Source: Amoebophrya sp. A120
Lineage: Eukaryota; Sar; Dinophyceae; Syndiniales; Amoebophryaceae
DNA: 64,000 nt
NCBI GenBank assembly: GCA_905178155.1
Contig: CAJINV010000004.1
Location: forward strand, 628,629-692,628
Reading direction: 5' to 3'
Positions 45,101 through 54,999 of this stretch are shown one piece after another. The position numbers were made by a program, and so were the translations under genes. Position 1 is the first letter of the stretch; each line of letters begins with the position of its first letter. The notes beneath the pieces are model-generated. The model did not search any database. It worked only from the letters and a program-made list of their open reading frames with translations, and had not been told where the DNA came from.

Positions 45101-46262
45101 GAAGCTGTTTTTTCTTGCGATACAGAAGCAAAAAGCGTCAATCTGCTACGCGATTTCGTCCTGCCGAATAAATTGATGCAGTTGGTGGACATCAGATTCA
45201 ACAGAGCTGAGCCTTCTAGTACAACTTCTACAACAACCAAGGCAGCACTGGCATCTTTCTATGAGGACAGGAACGACGAAGACCCGAAAGAGCAGAAAGG
45301 AAAAAGGAAAACAAAGGCAAATGGCTCAGAAGGGGCACATGAAGCACGACCAGAGCAAGAAAGGCCACTACAGATGTTCGGAAGAAGTGGCGAGTTGGAA
45401 CTTTCTTCATCCCAGGTCGAACATCTTCAAACGTTGAAAGTAGAGGACGAGTCAAGAACAAGAACCAACTCATCTCTACCTACGACGATCACAATCAGCA
45501 TCTGGGAACTCAGTCTGTCGGCCAATCAACTGGCGGAAGACGCGCCAAATTGGATAAGAAACACAAGATAGGAAAATGCAGAGGCGTCTGGGTCGGGAAG
45601 ATCGAAAGACTATGGCATGTTGCTTGATTGACGGCAGTTGCATGAAGAAGAAGATTCACAAAAAGAAAGGCAAACAAGCAAACAAGGTTTCTTTGCCTGT
45701 CATGTTGTACAGACACTGTTCCCTAACCCTATTGTGCTTTCCATCTTTCATGCGGCATACGGCACATCCCAACATCATAAGTCCATAGCAGCCCAAAGAA
45801 TTTTCATGCTGGATTGCGTGGTCAGTCGCTGTAGTGTAATGCATCCAGCACCAGGACGAGTGAGGTGTGCATCACAACGTTCCAGACCCAGACATGTCTG
45901 CGGTGTATACGAAAGGAGGCGGCGAACAAGCGATCGGAAAGAAATTGCCATCTCCATCAACTTCCACGCTACAACTAGGAGCAGACCACGACTTTCATGT
46001 TGAAACACGAATAAGTTTTGATCCCCTTCTTGAAAGCATCACTTTGAATCCATTTGAAATTAGAACTTTTGGGTTAGCAATTGAATTTGATAAGATTTTT
46101 GAAAGTCAGGCCGTGCAGCATGAAGAAAGCAACAAGGGCAAAAATACCCCTTCGCTCCAAGGAAATGGAAGTGCGAAGGTGAAGTCACAGGATAACAGAA
46201 ACAAGCACGACGAGGCCCTGAAGAAGCAAGAAGAGATGAATATCGATATTGTGTACATATGA
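39152..46262 (+). CDS. Lysosomal-type alpha-mannosidase (GH38)
   Basis: Ten exons: 39152-40220, 40378-40461, 40737-40804, 41039-41607, 41875-42358, 42568-43178, 43341-43421, 43689-44905, 45126-45568, 45915-46262. They sum to exactly 1657 codons plus TGA. A hydrophobic signal segment (MLTAILFIASWATAPC) begins at the second Met, 39239, an alternative start. GH38 landmarks in order: zinc-site HTHDDVGW near residue 70; nucleophile motif DPFGHS near 194; MTWGSDFWYSNAT near 385; DFFPYAD and FWTGYFTSRPAVKR near 525; metal-site AQHHDAVTGTEKQHV near 580; GAYIFRPN; YTDANGREMLKR; AGNYYPV; and C-terminal NPFEIRTF. It hydrolyses terminal alpha-mannose residues in glycoprotein turnover. It is longer than animal enzymes (about 1000 aa) because of Ser/Thr/Glu-rich insertions. 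All recognised catalytic motifs are intact. Confidence 0.94.
40221..40372 (+). mobile_element. Family 3 introner-like element, short
   Basis: 152 bp. Starts TATCCTGTGCAAAAGTATCG, ends TTTGCAGTCCATA. Exact duplication CCAGA. Excision gives AVQASQ joined to TRGNNILMTWGSDF. Confidence 0.93.
40462..40731 (+). mobile_element. Family 1 introner-like element
   Basis: Starts TATGGATTGTAAAGATGTCT, ends TAGCATTTGATA. Exact duplication TGAGC. Excision restores NTDELIRRMNLK, which matches the conserved family stretch. Confidence 0.95.
40805..41033 (+). mobile_element. Family 4 introner-like element
   Basis: Starts TATGAATGTGCACGACTTTC, ends TTTGTGCGCTGTCATA. Exact duplication TCGAA. Excision gives QRVE joined to VFYSTMEDYV. 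Confidence 0.93.
41608..41869 (+). mobile_element. Family 1 introner-like element
   Basis: Starts TATTAAGTGCAAAAATGTCT, ends TTTTGCATCTGATA. Exact duplication GACTA. Excision gives VTFDY joined to AKRLHAGM. Confidence 0.95.
42359..42567 (+). other. Conventional GT-AG intron in the mannosidase
   Basis: GTTTGT at the 5' end, CCAAAG at the 3' end. No convincing inverted termini or flanking duplication. Removal joins YETEKP to TVPRVENYV in frame and bypasses the TAA at 42365. Confidence 0.75.
43179..43335 (+). mobile_element. Family 3 introner-like element, short
   Basis: 157 bp. Starts TATGCATTGCAAAAGTATGG, ends TTTTGCAAAGATGCATA. Flanks AGAGT/AGATT. Excision gives YVQQRV joined to RLLRNRIEITH. 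Confidence 0.88.
43422..43683 (+). mobile_element. Family 1 introner-like element, best-preserved copy
   Basis: Starts TATCAAATGTAAAAATGTCT and ends with its near-perfect complement, ACATTTTTACATTTGATA. Exact duplication TGGAA. Excision gives LVTSWN joined to TDVENVEAETG. Confidence 0.96.
44906..45125 (+). other. GT-AG intron with remnants of inverted termini
   Basis: Canonical GTAAGAAA donor and GCGATACAG acceptor. Just inside, CTTCACTG (left) and CAGTGAAG (right) are complementary, as though an older element had come to use conventional sites. Removal joins GLSSEY to QAKSVNLLRDF in frame. Confidence 0.82.
45569..45909 (+). mobile_element. Family 1 introner-like element, diverged
   Basis: Starts TAGGAAAATGCAGAGGCGTC, ends ACATGTCTGCGGTGTATA. 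Flanks CAAGA/CGAAA match poorly. Excision keeps the frame (NWIRNTR to GGGEQAIGKK). Confidence 0.82.
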
Positions 46263-46479
46263 AAATCAAAACACAGAGATGACCCGCGAGATCAACGAAT
46301 GTTGTGCATTTTTTGGAGCCGACATCAAAGCACACAGAGACAGACCAAAGAAGCCATGAAATTCCCGCCCTTTTCGGGTTGCAATTTTTTTCCACATGTG
46401 CATCATGTGTGAAGCGACTTTTTTGACGGGCGTTGTGGAACCAAGAAACACAAACGACCACCTAAATCTTCGCACACAA

Positions 46480-47240
46480 AAATAAATACTTAGATGCAAT
46501 TGATTCTTCTGAAATTTTTTTGCTTCATCGAAATCTTTCATCAGATCATCAGAATGTCAATCCATTGATTCATTGTATACCACCCTGATTCGATGATAAA
46601 TATTTTCAAGAAAAAATCACATCGAAATAAGAGGTCGTTATATTTGTTGGAGGAGATGAAATTGAGAAAATGAAAAATAAATTTTTTTGGGGTCGTGATC
46701 TTGAAGCAATCTTGCTCGGATTATTTCCAGAAACTAAAGAAGATATCAAATGAATCTGTCATGTGTTGTCGCTTAGTGTTGGTTATTGTTTTATTTTTTC
46801 TTAGTTAAATTCATCGAATCCGATTGGATAGAATCCGATTGGAAACATAGGGTGTTTCTCGGATTTATATTCAATCATAGAGTCGTTTCATTCTCATAAT
46901 CATATGGTTGAGGATAGAGGATGTATTTTCATCGAATAATATCGGGATTCTGGATCTGATTTAAAAATAAAATATTTTTTTTATCTATTTTGAATCGAAT
47001 CCCATCGAGAAAATCGAATCAAAATCTGACTCAGAAAATTTTTCCATCATTTCTCATACATCAAATCCCATCGAGAAAGAATCAATCAATCTGAATCCAT
47101 CGGATTCACAGGATATCTATTTTTTCTATTTAGAATCATCGAGGAATGATGTCGAATCATAGATAGGTCCAGATCCATAGATTTATTATTTAGAATTCCG
47201 AGAGATAGATTGTCTCATGGATTACAAGACTAATAATGAT
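46480..47240. other. AT-rich tract 1 (GAATC/CATCGA-rich)
   Basis: Abrupt fall in GC. Dense in GAATC, GATTC, ATCGAAT and AATCCCATCGAGAAA (about 46999 and 47065). No ORF is believable. A similar tract lies at 55.0-55.85 kb, on the far side of the GC-rich block. Confidence 0.7.
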
Positions 47241-47254
47241 CATTAGCGCTATTC

Positions 47255-49195
47255 TGGGCCTCAGGCCCCCCCTCAGGCCCCCCCTTAGGCCCCCCCTCAG
47301 GCCCCCCCTCGACCCCTAAGGCCCCCCCTGAGGCCCCCCCTCAGGCCCCCCCTCAGGCCAAAAAAGGCCCCCCCTAAGGCCCCCCCTGAGGCCCCCCCTG
47401 GGGCCCCCCCTTTTGCCCAAAGGGGGGGGGTTAGGCCCCCCCTTAGGCCCCCCCTTTTTTTCGTGTTCGCAGACGCCCAGAGCCAAAAAAGGCCCCCCCT
47501 AAGGCCCCCCCTGAGGCCCCCCCTAAGGCCCCCCCTGAGGCCCCCCCTTTGGCCCTCGCTCCCTCGGGCCTTCTGCCCTGAGGCTTTGCTTGCTTTGCTT
47601 GAAGGGCTGCCAAGCGAGCCCCGGCGCCGGCACATGCCCGAGCCTGGGGCCCCCCGCAAAGCCCCCCCGAACAGAAGCCCTGCGGCCCCCCGGAGGCCGC
47701 CCCGGAGGCCCCCCCTCGCCCTGCCCAGGCCCCCCCTTTGGCCAGCCCGGAAGGGCCCTCGTGTTTTCTGCCCTGAAGCTTTGCTTGCTTTGCGGGAAGG
47801 CCCGCCAAGCGAGCCCCGGCGCCGGCCAATGCCCGAGCCTGTGGCCCTATTGACAGCCCTGAGGCCCCCCCTAAGGCCCCCCCTGAGGCCCCCCCTAAGG
47901 CCCCCCCTAAGGCCCCCCCTAAGGCCCCCCCTGAGGCCCCCCCTGAGGCCCCCCCTTTGGGCAGCCCGGCAGGGCCCTCACCCCCTCGGGCCTTCTGCCC
48001 TGGTGCTTTGCTCGCTTTGCTTGAAGGCCTGCCAGGCGAGCCCCGGCGCCGCCACATTCCCGAGCCAGCCCGAGGCCCCCCGCCCGCAAAGCCCCCCCGA
48101 GCCGAAGCCTTGAGGCCGCCCCGGAGGCCCCCCCTAAAGCCCCCCCCTTTGGCCAACCCGGAAGGGCCCTCGTGTCTTCTGCCCTGAAGCTTTGTTCGCT
48201 TTGCGTGAAGGCCCGCCAAGCGGGCCCCGGCGCCGGAAAATGCCCGAGCGGGCGGCCCTATTGACAGCCCGGGGGCCCCGCCAAAGGCCCCCCTAGGGCC
48301 CCCCTTGAGGCCCCCCCTTTGGCCAGCCCGGAACCCCTCGCGCCCTCGGGCCTTCTGCCCTGAAGCTTCCCTCTGCTTGAAGGCCTGCCAAGCGAGCCCC
48401 GGCGCCGGCTCAATCATGCTTGAGCCGGAGGCCCCCCGCAAAACCCCCCCGATGGAACAGAAGCCCTGCGGCCCCCCTGCGGCCGCCCCGAAGGCCCCCC
48501 CCCGCCCGGCCGAGGCCCCCCCCTCTGGCCAGCCCGGAAGGGCCCTCCCTGTCTCGCTCCCTCGGGCCTTCTGCCCTGGAACTTTGCTTGCTTTGCTTGA
48601 GGGCCCGCCAAGCGAGCCCCGGCGCCGGCAAACGCCCGAGCCTGAGGCCCTCATGACAGCCCGGAGACCCCCCCTAAGGCCCCCCCGAAGGCCCCCCCGG
48701 AGGCCCCCCCCGAGGTCCCCCCCGGAGGCCCCCCTAAGGCCCGCCCGGAAGGGCCCTCGCTCACTCGGGCCTTCTGCCCTGACGCTTTGCTTGCTTTGCT
48801 TGAAGGCCCGCAGAGCGAGCCCCGGCGCCGGCAGATGCCCGGGCCTGAGGCCCCCCGCGAGGCCCGCCCGAACAGAAGCCCCGGGGGCCCCCCCGACCGA
48901 GGCCCCCCCCATTGGCCGGGCCGGGCGGGCCCTCGCTCCCTCTCCCGGGCTTTCTGCCCTGAGCCTTTGCTTGCTTTGCGTGAAGGCCCGCCAAGCAAGC
49001 CCCTGCGCCGGCCAATGCCCGAGCCTGAGGCCCTACCGGCAGCCCTGCGGCCCCCGGGGGGAAGGCCGCCCCGGAGGCCCCCTCTAAGGCCCCCCCTTTG
49101 GCTAGCCCGGAAGGGACCTCGCTCCCCCGGGCCTTCTGCCCTGGAGCTTTGCCTGCTTTGCTTGAAGGCCCGCCAAGCGAGCCCCGGCGCCGGCT
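47255..49195. repeat. GGCCCCCCCT tracts with a ~200-bp satellite unit
   Basis: GGCCCCCCCTAAGG/GAGG 10-mers alternate with a conserved segment: CCTTCTGCCCTGA, GCTTTGCTTGCTTTGC, GCCAAGCGAGCCCCGGCGCC, then TGCCCGAGCC. About nine copies lie near 47570, 47770, 47990, 48180, 48350, 48570, 48775, 48955 and 49130. Frames stay open on both strands (489 codons minus, 260 codons plus), giving Gly/Arg or Pro/Ala repeats. I regard these as non-coding. Confidence 0.92.
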
Positions 49196-50565
49196 TCTTT
49201 TGCGTAGTTGCTGGGCGGAGGGGCGCCAAAAGATATTTCTGCTTTTCTTTTGCGTTGGCACACGGCCAGAACGAAGCCCAACCACTTCGGCCCGCCCGTC
49301 CCTTGCCTTGGTGCGTTTTTACTCGGCCGCCGCCCCTCCATCGCCCGGCCCCCCCCATCGATCGTCATCCCGCGGCTGACGCCTTCGATAGATTAGCGCG
49401 CGCATGATCGGGCGCAGCAACTGAAGTCCCCACGCCCCGGAGGTGTTCTGGGTGTAGAAATAGGGCCGGGCCACCACAATACGAACGCAAAAGCCCGGCG
49501 AATGTCTGCACCACGACACTCACTTGCCCCATCGCCGGGGCCGCATGATCAGCGGGGCCGCTTCGCAGTGTTGTTAGGTAGTTTATCACGCACCGGAGAC
49601 GGCGCCTCGACTTGCCTGAGCCTTTGGGTCGCCACATTTCCGCTCCGCTTCCGCTGTGCAGGTGTCAGAAGGCCTGTCGGCTTCTTACTTCAGAGCTGGC
49701 AGGCAGCTGCTCTGTGTGTACCCGAGGCGCCTTTCTGCTTTCTGTCTACAGCTGCTGCCCCTACAACTTTATGTAGCGCGCGCACTGATCTCCTGTCGCG
49801 CTACTCTTCCTGAGCGCTACCCCTGCCCCGCCCTTCCTCCTTCTTACAAAAGAAAACGCCTAATTGGCGGGCGATTCGAACTTTTCCAAAGCTTTTCATT
49901 TGACTTTTCAGGATTTCAGGGTATTGAAAACGATTTGATAAAGCGAGTCAGAACGAAAAAACGCAACGAAGACACTCCAAGTAGCGACAGAACAGGGGCG
50001 CCTGCGAGGTCTTGGGCGCCGACGCCTCCTCTTGTCCCGCGGGTGATCGGCGAAGCCCGAGCGGCCGCCTTTCCACCCGCCGAGGCGTGCGCGCGCGCCG
50101 GGCACCCGCCGACCGCACCCAGCCAACGGCTGCCGGCGCGGGCGCCCTAAAGAAAAAGACCATGACCGCCCATCGCACCCACCCTCCCACCCGCCCCCCC
50201 CCAGGCCCGGAAGGCCTACCCGGGAACGGACTAGGAGGAGGGCTACCGACACAGGGAAGGGGGCCGGTCCGCCAGACCCTAAACCCGACGCAACCGGGCA
50301 CCGGGCAGCACGCGCCCTCGCCAAAAAACGCGCGCGCCCAAGCCTCACAAACACCGCGAACCGCGGCGCCCGCCCGCGCCTCCCGCCGCCGGCGGGCCGC
50401 CACCGCGAAACGGCCCGACCCTGGCAGCTTTCTTAATGCAAAGCAACCACCGGCCAAAAGCTGCCGGCGGTGAGTGCTGCTGTTTCGCGCTTTTCCACAT
50501 GAGGAAGATCAAAGCGCGCCAGCCTGTTGGGCTTTGTTTGACTTCAACGAACCGCCGGCGCCGGG
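49196..50565. other. GC-rich spacer, no supported gene
   Basis: No conserved motif or codon signal. Many overlapping frames occur on both strands. Confidence 0.4.
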
Positions 50566-51158
50566 TTCTATCGGTCGCCGGCTGATAATACTCTCGACAC
50601 AGGAGGGCCGACAAAGAAAAGGGGCACCCCGCTGAGGCGCCGGCCGCGTGGGGTTCTGGCGATTTGGGGCGCGCAAAAGAGCGCCCCAAAAAACTCGCGG
50701 CAAATCAGAAAAGCGAAGCCACACGACAGGGCCGGGGCTCCGTTCGGAGCATTTGGCCGGCCGCGAAAGCGGCCGCCACCTTTTCGCCGGTTTCTATGTG
50801 GCGGAAGCTTTGCAAAGGGTGCCGGCGCGCAAAGAAAAAACACAGAAAAGCAAAAGCGCGCGAGGCCAATCCCCATGCCATGGGACCGGCTTGCCTTCGG
50901 TTTCAGGGCGCTCCACCGCGGCGCCCGGATCGGCCCCATACCGCCAGGGGTAGCTTTCGGACAGGGGTTCTGAAAATTTGGCAAAGAAGTGCCATGCTTT
51001 CCAAAAGACGGCCAAGCCACACGGCATGGCCATACCAAAAGCGGCACGGGGGGGCCCAGAAAAAGGACGCAGTGGCTGGCCAGGGCAACGGTCGGCGGGC
51101 AAGGCAGCCAGCGGCACCGACCTCACCACCTCCGCCACGGAGGCTATATTTGGCACGC
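50566..51158 (+). repeat. Dispersed repeat R, copy 2
   Basis: Begins TTCTATCGGTCGCCG, includes CGATTTGGGGCGCGCAAAAG and ends at GGAGGCTATATTTGG. Same orientation as copy 1 and inverted relative to copy 3. Confidence 0.8.
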
Positions 51159-51349
51159 TGGGCACACGCAGCAGCGGCTTACCGTCCGACAGCCCCACAC
51201 GTAGCAAGCAAACAGGCCCCGAGGGTAACTAAGCTCCCACGACGCCCCCTCCGCTACGTCGCACGCAGGGGCGCAGTTCCGCCCGTGCACCAACCACATC
51301 GCCCGGCGCCCCAACATGACTCGCCCCGCCCGAAACGGTGTCGAGCGTG

Positions 51350-51380
51350 CCATGCGGTCCGACGTCGGACCGCACGGTAT
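51350..51380. repeat. Imperfect copy of the GACGTC-centred palindrome
   Basis: CCATGCGGTCCGAC and GTCGGACCGCACGG flank a GACGTC centre. It differs at one base pair per arm from the perfect palindrome at 54054-54089. Confidence 0.85.
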
Positions 51381-52270
51381 GCTTGTCAGAAAAGCAAAAC
51401 AGCAAAGGCACAGGCGCCCTGGCTGACCAGATAGAGACGAAACGGATCGCCCAATCCCGGCCCACAGGGTGGGGCGCAGGGCGAGCGAAGGGCGAGACGA
51501 GCGATGGGTGGCAATCGGGCCGCCGGCACGTAGGAAGTAGACCCGCGGCGGCGCCGCCCGGTATTCCAGGCGCGCAGGCAGGCCGGCGGGGCCCAACATG
51601 CAGGCGCCCCCCCATATCAGAGGGTGGGAGGCCCCCAGGCAGGCCGGCTCCGGCCGGCTGGCGCCTGGCGGATGCGGGCGGCGGAATCGCTTCGGCACCC
51701 CAATAACACGCCTCCCCCGCCCGGGCTCGGCAGTGCGCCGGCGCCACGCCCGCGCGGCTGCTGCCGGCCGGCACATTGTGGCCCCGGTCTAGGTCGGTCG
51801 CGGGCGGGGGGGCGAAGGAATGGCGCGGCCGGGCCGGGTGTTCCTTCCGTCTATGGGTTTGGGCAAACCGACGCCAACTCCAGCGGCGCCCGGGCCCCCA
51901 AGAGCCCGCCGGCCGCCGCAAGTGTGGAGCACGCGGAGCGCATGCCCCGAACGCGCCCCGAACGACGCAACGCGCCAAGTTCAGGGGGTCGGTAGCAAAC
52001 GCCGAAGCCCGGGCGCCCTCTCTTGGTTCGCAGCAAGCTACACGCGCACCGGCGCCCCCGGGGCGTGAATCCGCTGCCCGGTGGCGCATGCGACAACGTA
52101 GCGCCGCCCGCCCGCCGGGGCGGGGCCGGCCGCTTGCCTGGCTACGCCCGTGCGCAATAACCGCAGGCGTGCCTGCCGGGGGGCTGTGCCTGCCTCTTTT
52201 CGGGCGCAAGGCAGCCGCCCGAGGGCGGCCCGGCTGGCGGGCAGGAACAAAGGGCAGGCGCCGGGCGGCG
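51381..52270. other. GC-rich spacer, no supported gene
   Basis: A 326-codon minus frame and a 287-codon plus frame overlap. Both are Arg/Ala/Pro/Gly-rich, without motifs. Confidence 0.4.
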
Positions 52271-52279
52271 AAGCTTTTC

Positions 52280-52545
52280 CGCCCCTCTACCGAAAACTCT
52301 GCCGGAAACTTTGCCGAGAACTTGCCGAAAACTTTCCCCCGAACTTTCCCGAAAAGTCGGCGAAAACCTTCCGCGAAACCTTCCCGAAAAATTCTCCCGT
52401 TTAAAAGTCGACCAAAAGTTACAGACCGGGAGTTGAAAAGTCAACCAAAAGTTTTCGAGTCCAAAAATGATCCCGAAGCGGGAAAGTTCGGGGGAAAGTT
52501 TTCGGCAAGTTTTCGGCAGGCTTTCGGCACTCAGGCAGAAGATTT
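52280..52545. repeat. GAAAACTTTCCC repeat in inverted halves
   Basis: From 52290 to 52400 the plus strand has GAAAACTTTCCC/GGAAACTTTGCC units. From 52480 to 52530 it has the complementary GGGAAAGTTTTCGGC units. A CCAAAAGTT centre lies between, so the tract can fold back on itself. Confidence 0.85.
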
Positions 52546-53023
52546 CGTCGCGCCCTCAAAAGCCGAAAAGCCGGAAGGCTTGCACATCCGCCAGGCTTGC
52601 GAAGAATCCCGCTGCCCCCCCCCTTTTCTACATGGCTGAGGCGGCCTCCCCGAAAATGGGGACAGAGCCTCCTGGGCGAACTTATTGCGCGCGCCGGCGC
52701 GGCAACATGTGAGTGGCGCCCCGCGCGCGCCCCTGCTGCGCCGGCGCCCTTTCTACTCGCGAAAAGCCGGCCGCGCAAGGCCGCCGCGACCGAGGCGGAG
52801 CACTCTGGAGCGGCGGCATGGTCTCGCCGCTTTGTATGTATGTAAGTGCGGGGGGCCGGCGAATATGAAAGAGAAAGGGGCAGGCCGGACGGCCTCTAGC
52901 TAACGCCCAAAGAAGGGCGCCACGCAAAAACGTGAGGCGCGGGCAGCTCCACCGAAGCGCGCCACGCCATGCGGCCCGAACGTGCGAGGCCGGGCCGCGC
53001 GGCGTGCTGCGCGCCTACTTCAA

Positions 53024-53617
53024 TGCGCCAAATATAGCCGCCGGGGCGGAGATAATGAGGCCGGCGCCGCTTCTTTGCCCGCCGACCTTGGCCCACGCCA
53101 CTTTTTTGTTTTTTCTGGGCCCGCCGTGCCGGGGTGGGTAAGGTTATGCCGCACGGTATGGCGGCCGGTTGGGGAAAATGGCAGACATTGGGCAACTTGC
53201 CAAAACGCCTTCCCGAAAGCCAACCCCGATGCTATCGGGCCGACCCGGGCACCGCGGGGGGCGCCCAAAAACCGAAGGAAAAGCGGGCCCATAGAATGCG
53301 GGCTGGCTTCGCGCGCTTGGCGCGTTTCTTCTTTTTTGCGTTGTTTATTATTTTTCGCGCCCGCGCCTTTTGCAAAGCTAGCGCCCCCCCGCTGAGAACC
53401 CGGCAAAAGGGCGGCCGCTTTCGATTCGCGACCGGTTTCGCGGCCCTGCCATACGGCTTCGCTGTTCTGGCTTCGGGCGGGTTTTTTGGGGCGCCCTTTT
53501 GGGCGCCCCAAGTCGCGCGCCAGAATCGCACGCGGCCGGCGCCTGAGAAGGGTGCCACGTTTGCCGACCCCCCTACGTCATTTTTTCAGACAGTCTTTCC
53601 CCCGGCGGCCGACTGAG
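53024..53617 (-). repeat. Dispersed repeat R, copy 3 (inverted)
   Basis: The plus strand reads CCAAATATAGCCGCC at its left end and GGGGCGCCCTTTTGGGCGCC then GGCGGCCGACTGA at the right: the reverse complement of copies 1 and 2. With copy 2 it frames a 1.9 kb GC-rich segment. Confidence 0.8.
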
Positions 53618-54053
53618 CCCACCGGCGACTGCATTCATTGAAGTAAGACAAAACCAAATAGGCGGGCGCGCTTGGGTTTTTTTCATCTTCAACATGCGAA
53701 AAAACGCGAGCCAACGCCCCAAGCCCCCGGCCGTTTTTGGCGGTTCTTGTCGGGAAAGCTGCAGAGATACAGCCGGCCCACGGGGTCGCTGCGGTACATC
53801 CTACAAGAGAAGGCAAACCACCCAGGCACGCAGGCTCGTGCTGGAGGGCAACATACCAGAGGGGCCACGGGGCCCCCGCCCGCCGGCTCGCTTGTGGGGC
53901 GGGCCACCCGGGGGAGTTGCGTTATCCATTTCCTGAACCAAAGAACACCCCACCGGGGAAGCCCACCCAACCGGGGGAGGTCGGCCCCACATCGCGACGC
54001 GATGCCGCACGCACGGACGGCCTGGCGCGTGAGGCTGGCCCACCATCGCGCAC

Positions 54054-54089
54054 CATACCATGCGGTCCGACGTCGGACCGCATGGTATG
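54054..54089. repeat. Perfect 36-bp palindrome
   Basis: The left half CATACCATGCGGTCCGAC is followed directly by its exact reverse complement. An imperfect sister lies at 51350-51380. Confidence 0.95.
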
Positions 54090-54990
54090 CTGCCTCTTTG
54101 CTTCTCTCGTTCAAGCAGGCGAAGCAGAATAGACGGGCAACCGAAAAAGACAGGTGGCGCCACCACAGCGCGCCACAGACCCATATCACGCGCCGGCCAT
54201 CGGGGTGGCCCCCCGACCGCAGGCCCTTGACACTTCTGCCACCGCTAGCGAGACGAGCGGAGGAACCGCCTCTGCCCGTTGGTTGCAAAAGGGGGGCGCC
54301 TTTGGCGCGCGCTTCGGTCGCGTCGCGTAACCGCGGAAAGGCGGGCAGGAAACAGACTGCCGGGGCGCGACAGCCTCTATTTTGTAAGAATGGGCAAGCG
54401 GCGGGCCAGAATGTAGGGGGCCGAAGGTACGTAGGACAGGCAGCGCGCGGCCGGCGTGCCATCCAAGACACCGCGGCGGGGCGGCGCGCCCATTCGGTTT
54501 CGGGCCCTGGCAGTGGCAGCCAGTGCCATTGCTTATTTAAAAGGCGCTCAGGGCGAAGAGGGCCGACGCGCCCCGGCATTTCCGAAGCGCGAGGCGGCGA
54601 TCAACATCCGGGCGAATACTGAAAGGCCAAAGGCCAGCGCCCGCGCACCACTTCAAAAGGTGCACAAAATGCGCACAGGGCCCCACAGCGCTCGCGAATA
54701 ATCGCGAACAACCGACCACGGAGGCGCTGCCCGTCCGATGCGCGGCGGGTGGCATTTCCCGCAGCCTGCTTGGAGGCGTCGATCAAAATGGGAGGCAGCT
54801 GGCGGGCACACGCCGCGGCGAAGAGGTGCCGCCCTTTCATGCTCTGCCACTCCCAAAGTGCGGACTTACCAGCAACAGGCAGCACGGTCCAAACAATTTT
54901 CGCAAAGCATGGATTGCCGACGATCAAAATAGCGACTTTGCCAAAAGTCAAAGTAAAAGTTTTGGAAAAGTCGCTATCCCTTTCCAATTA
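54090..54990. other. GC-rich spacer, no supported gene
   Basis: Frames on both strands lack domains. GC content drops sharply at about 54.99 kb. Confidence 0.4.
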
Positions 54991-54999
54991 GGCGTTTTC

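Noticed and set aside
46480-47240. AT-rich tract as an organelle DNA insertion
   Set aside because: No recognisable organellar gene, tRNA or rRNA; the composition alone is not enough.
47443-48912. 489-codon Gly-rich frame resembling a collagen-like protein
   Set aside because: The frame follows the satellite unit; the complementary strand is also open and codon use reflects only the repeat.
51229-52209. 326-codon minus frame
   Set aside because: GC-driven open frame with an overlapping plus frame and no recognisable family.
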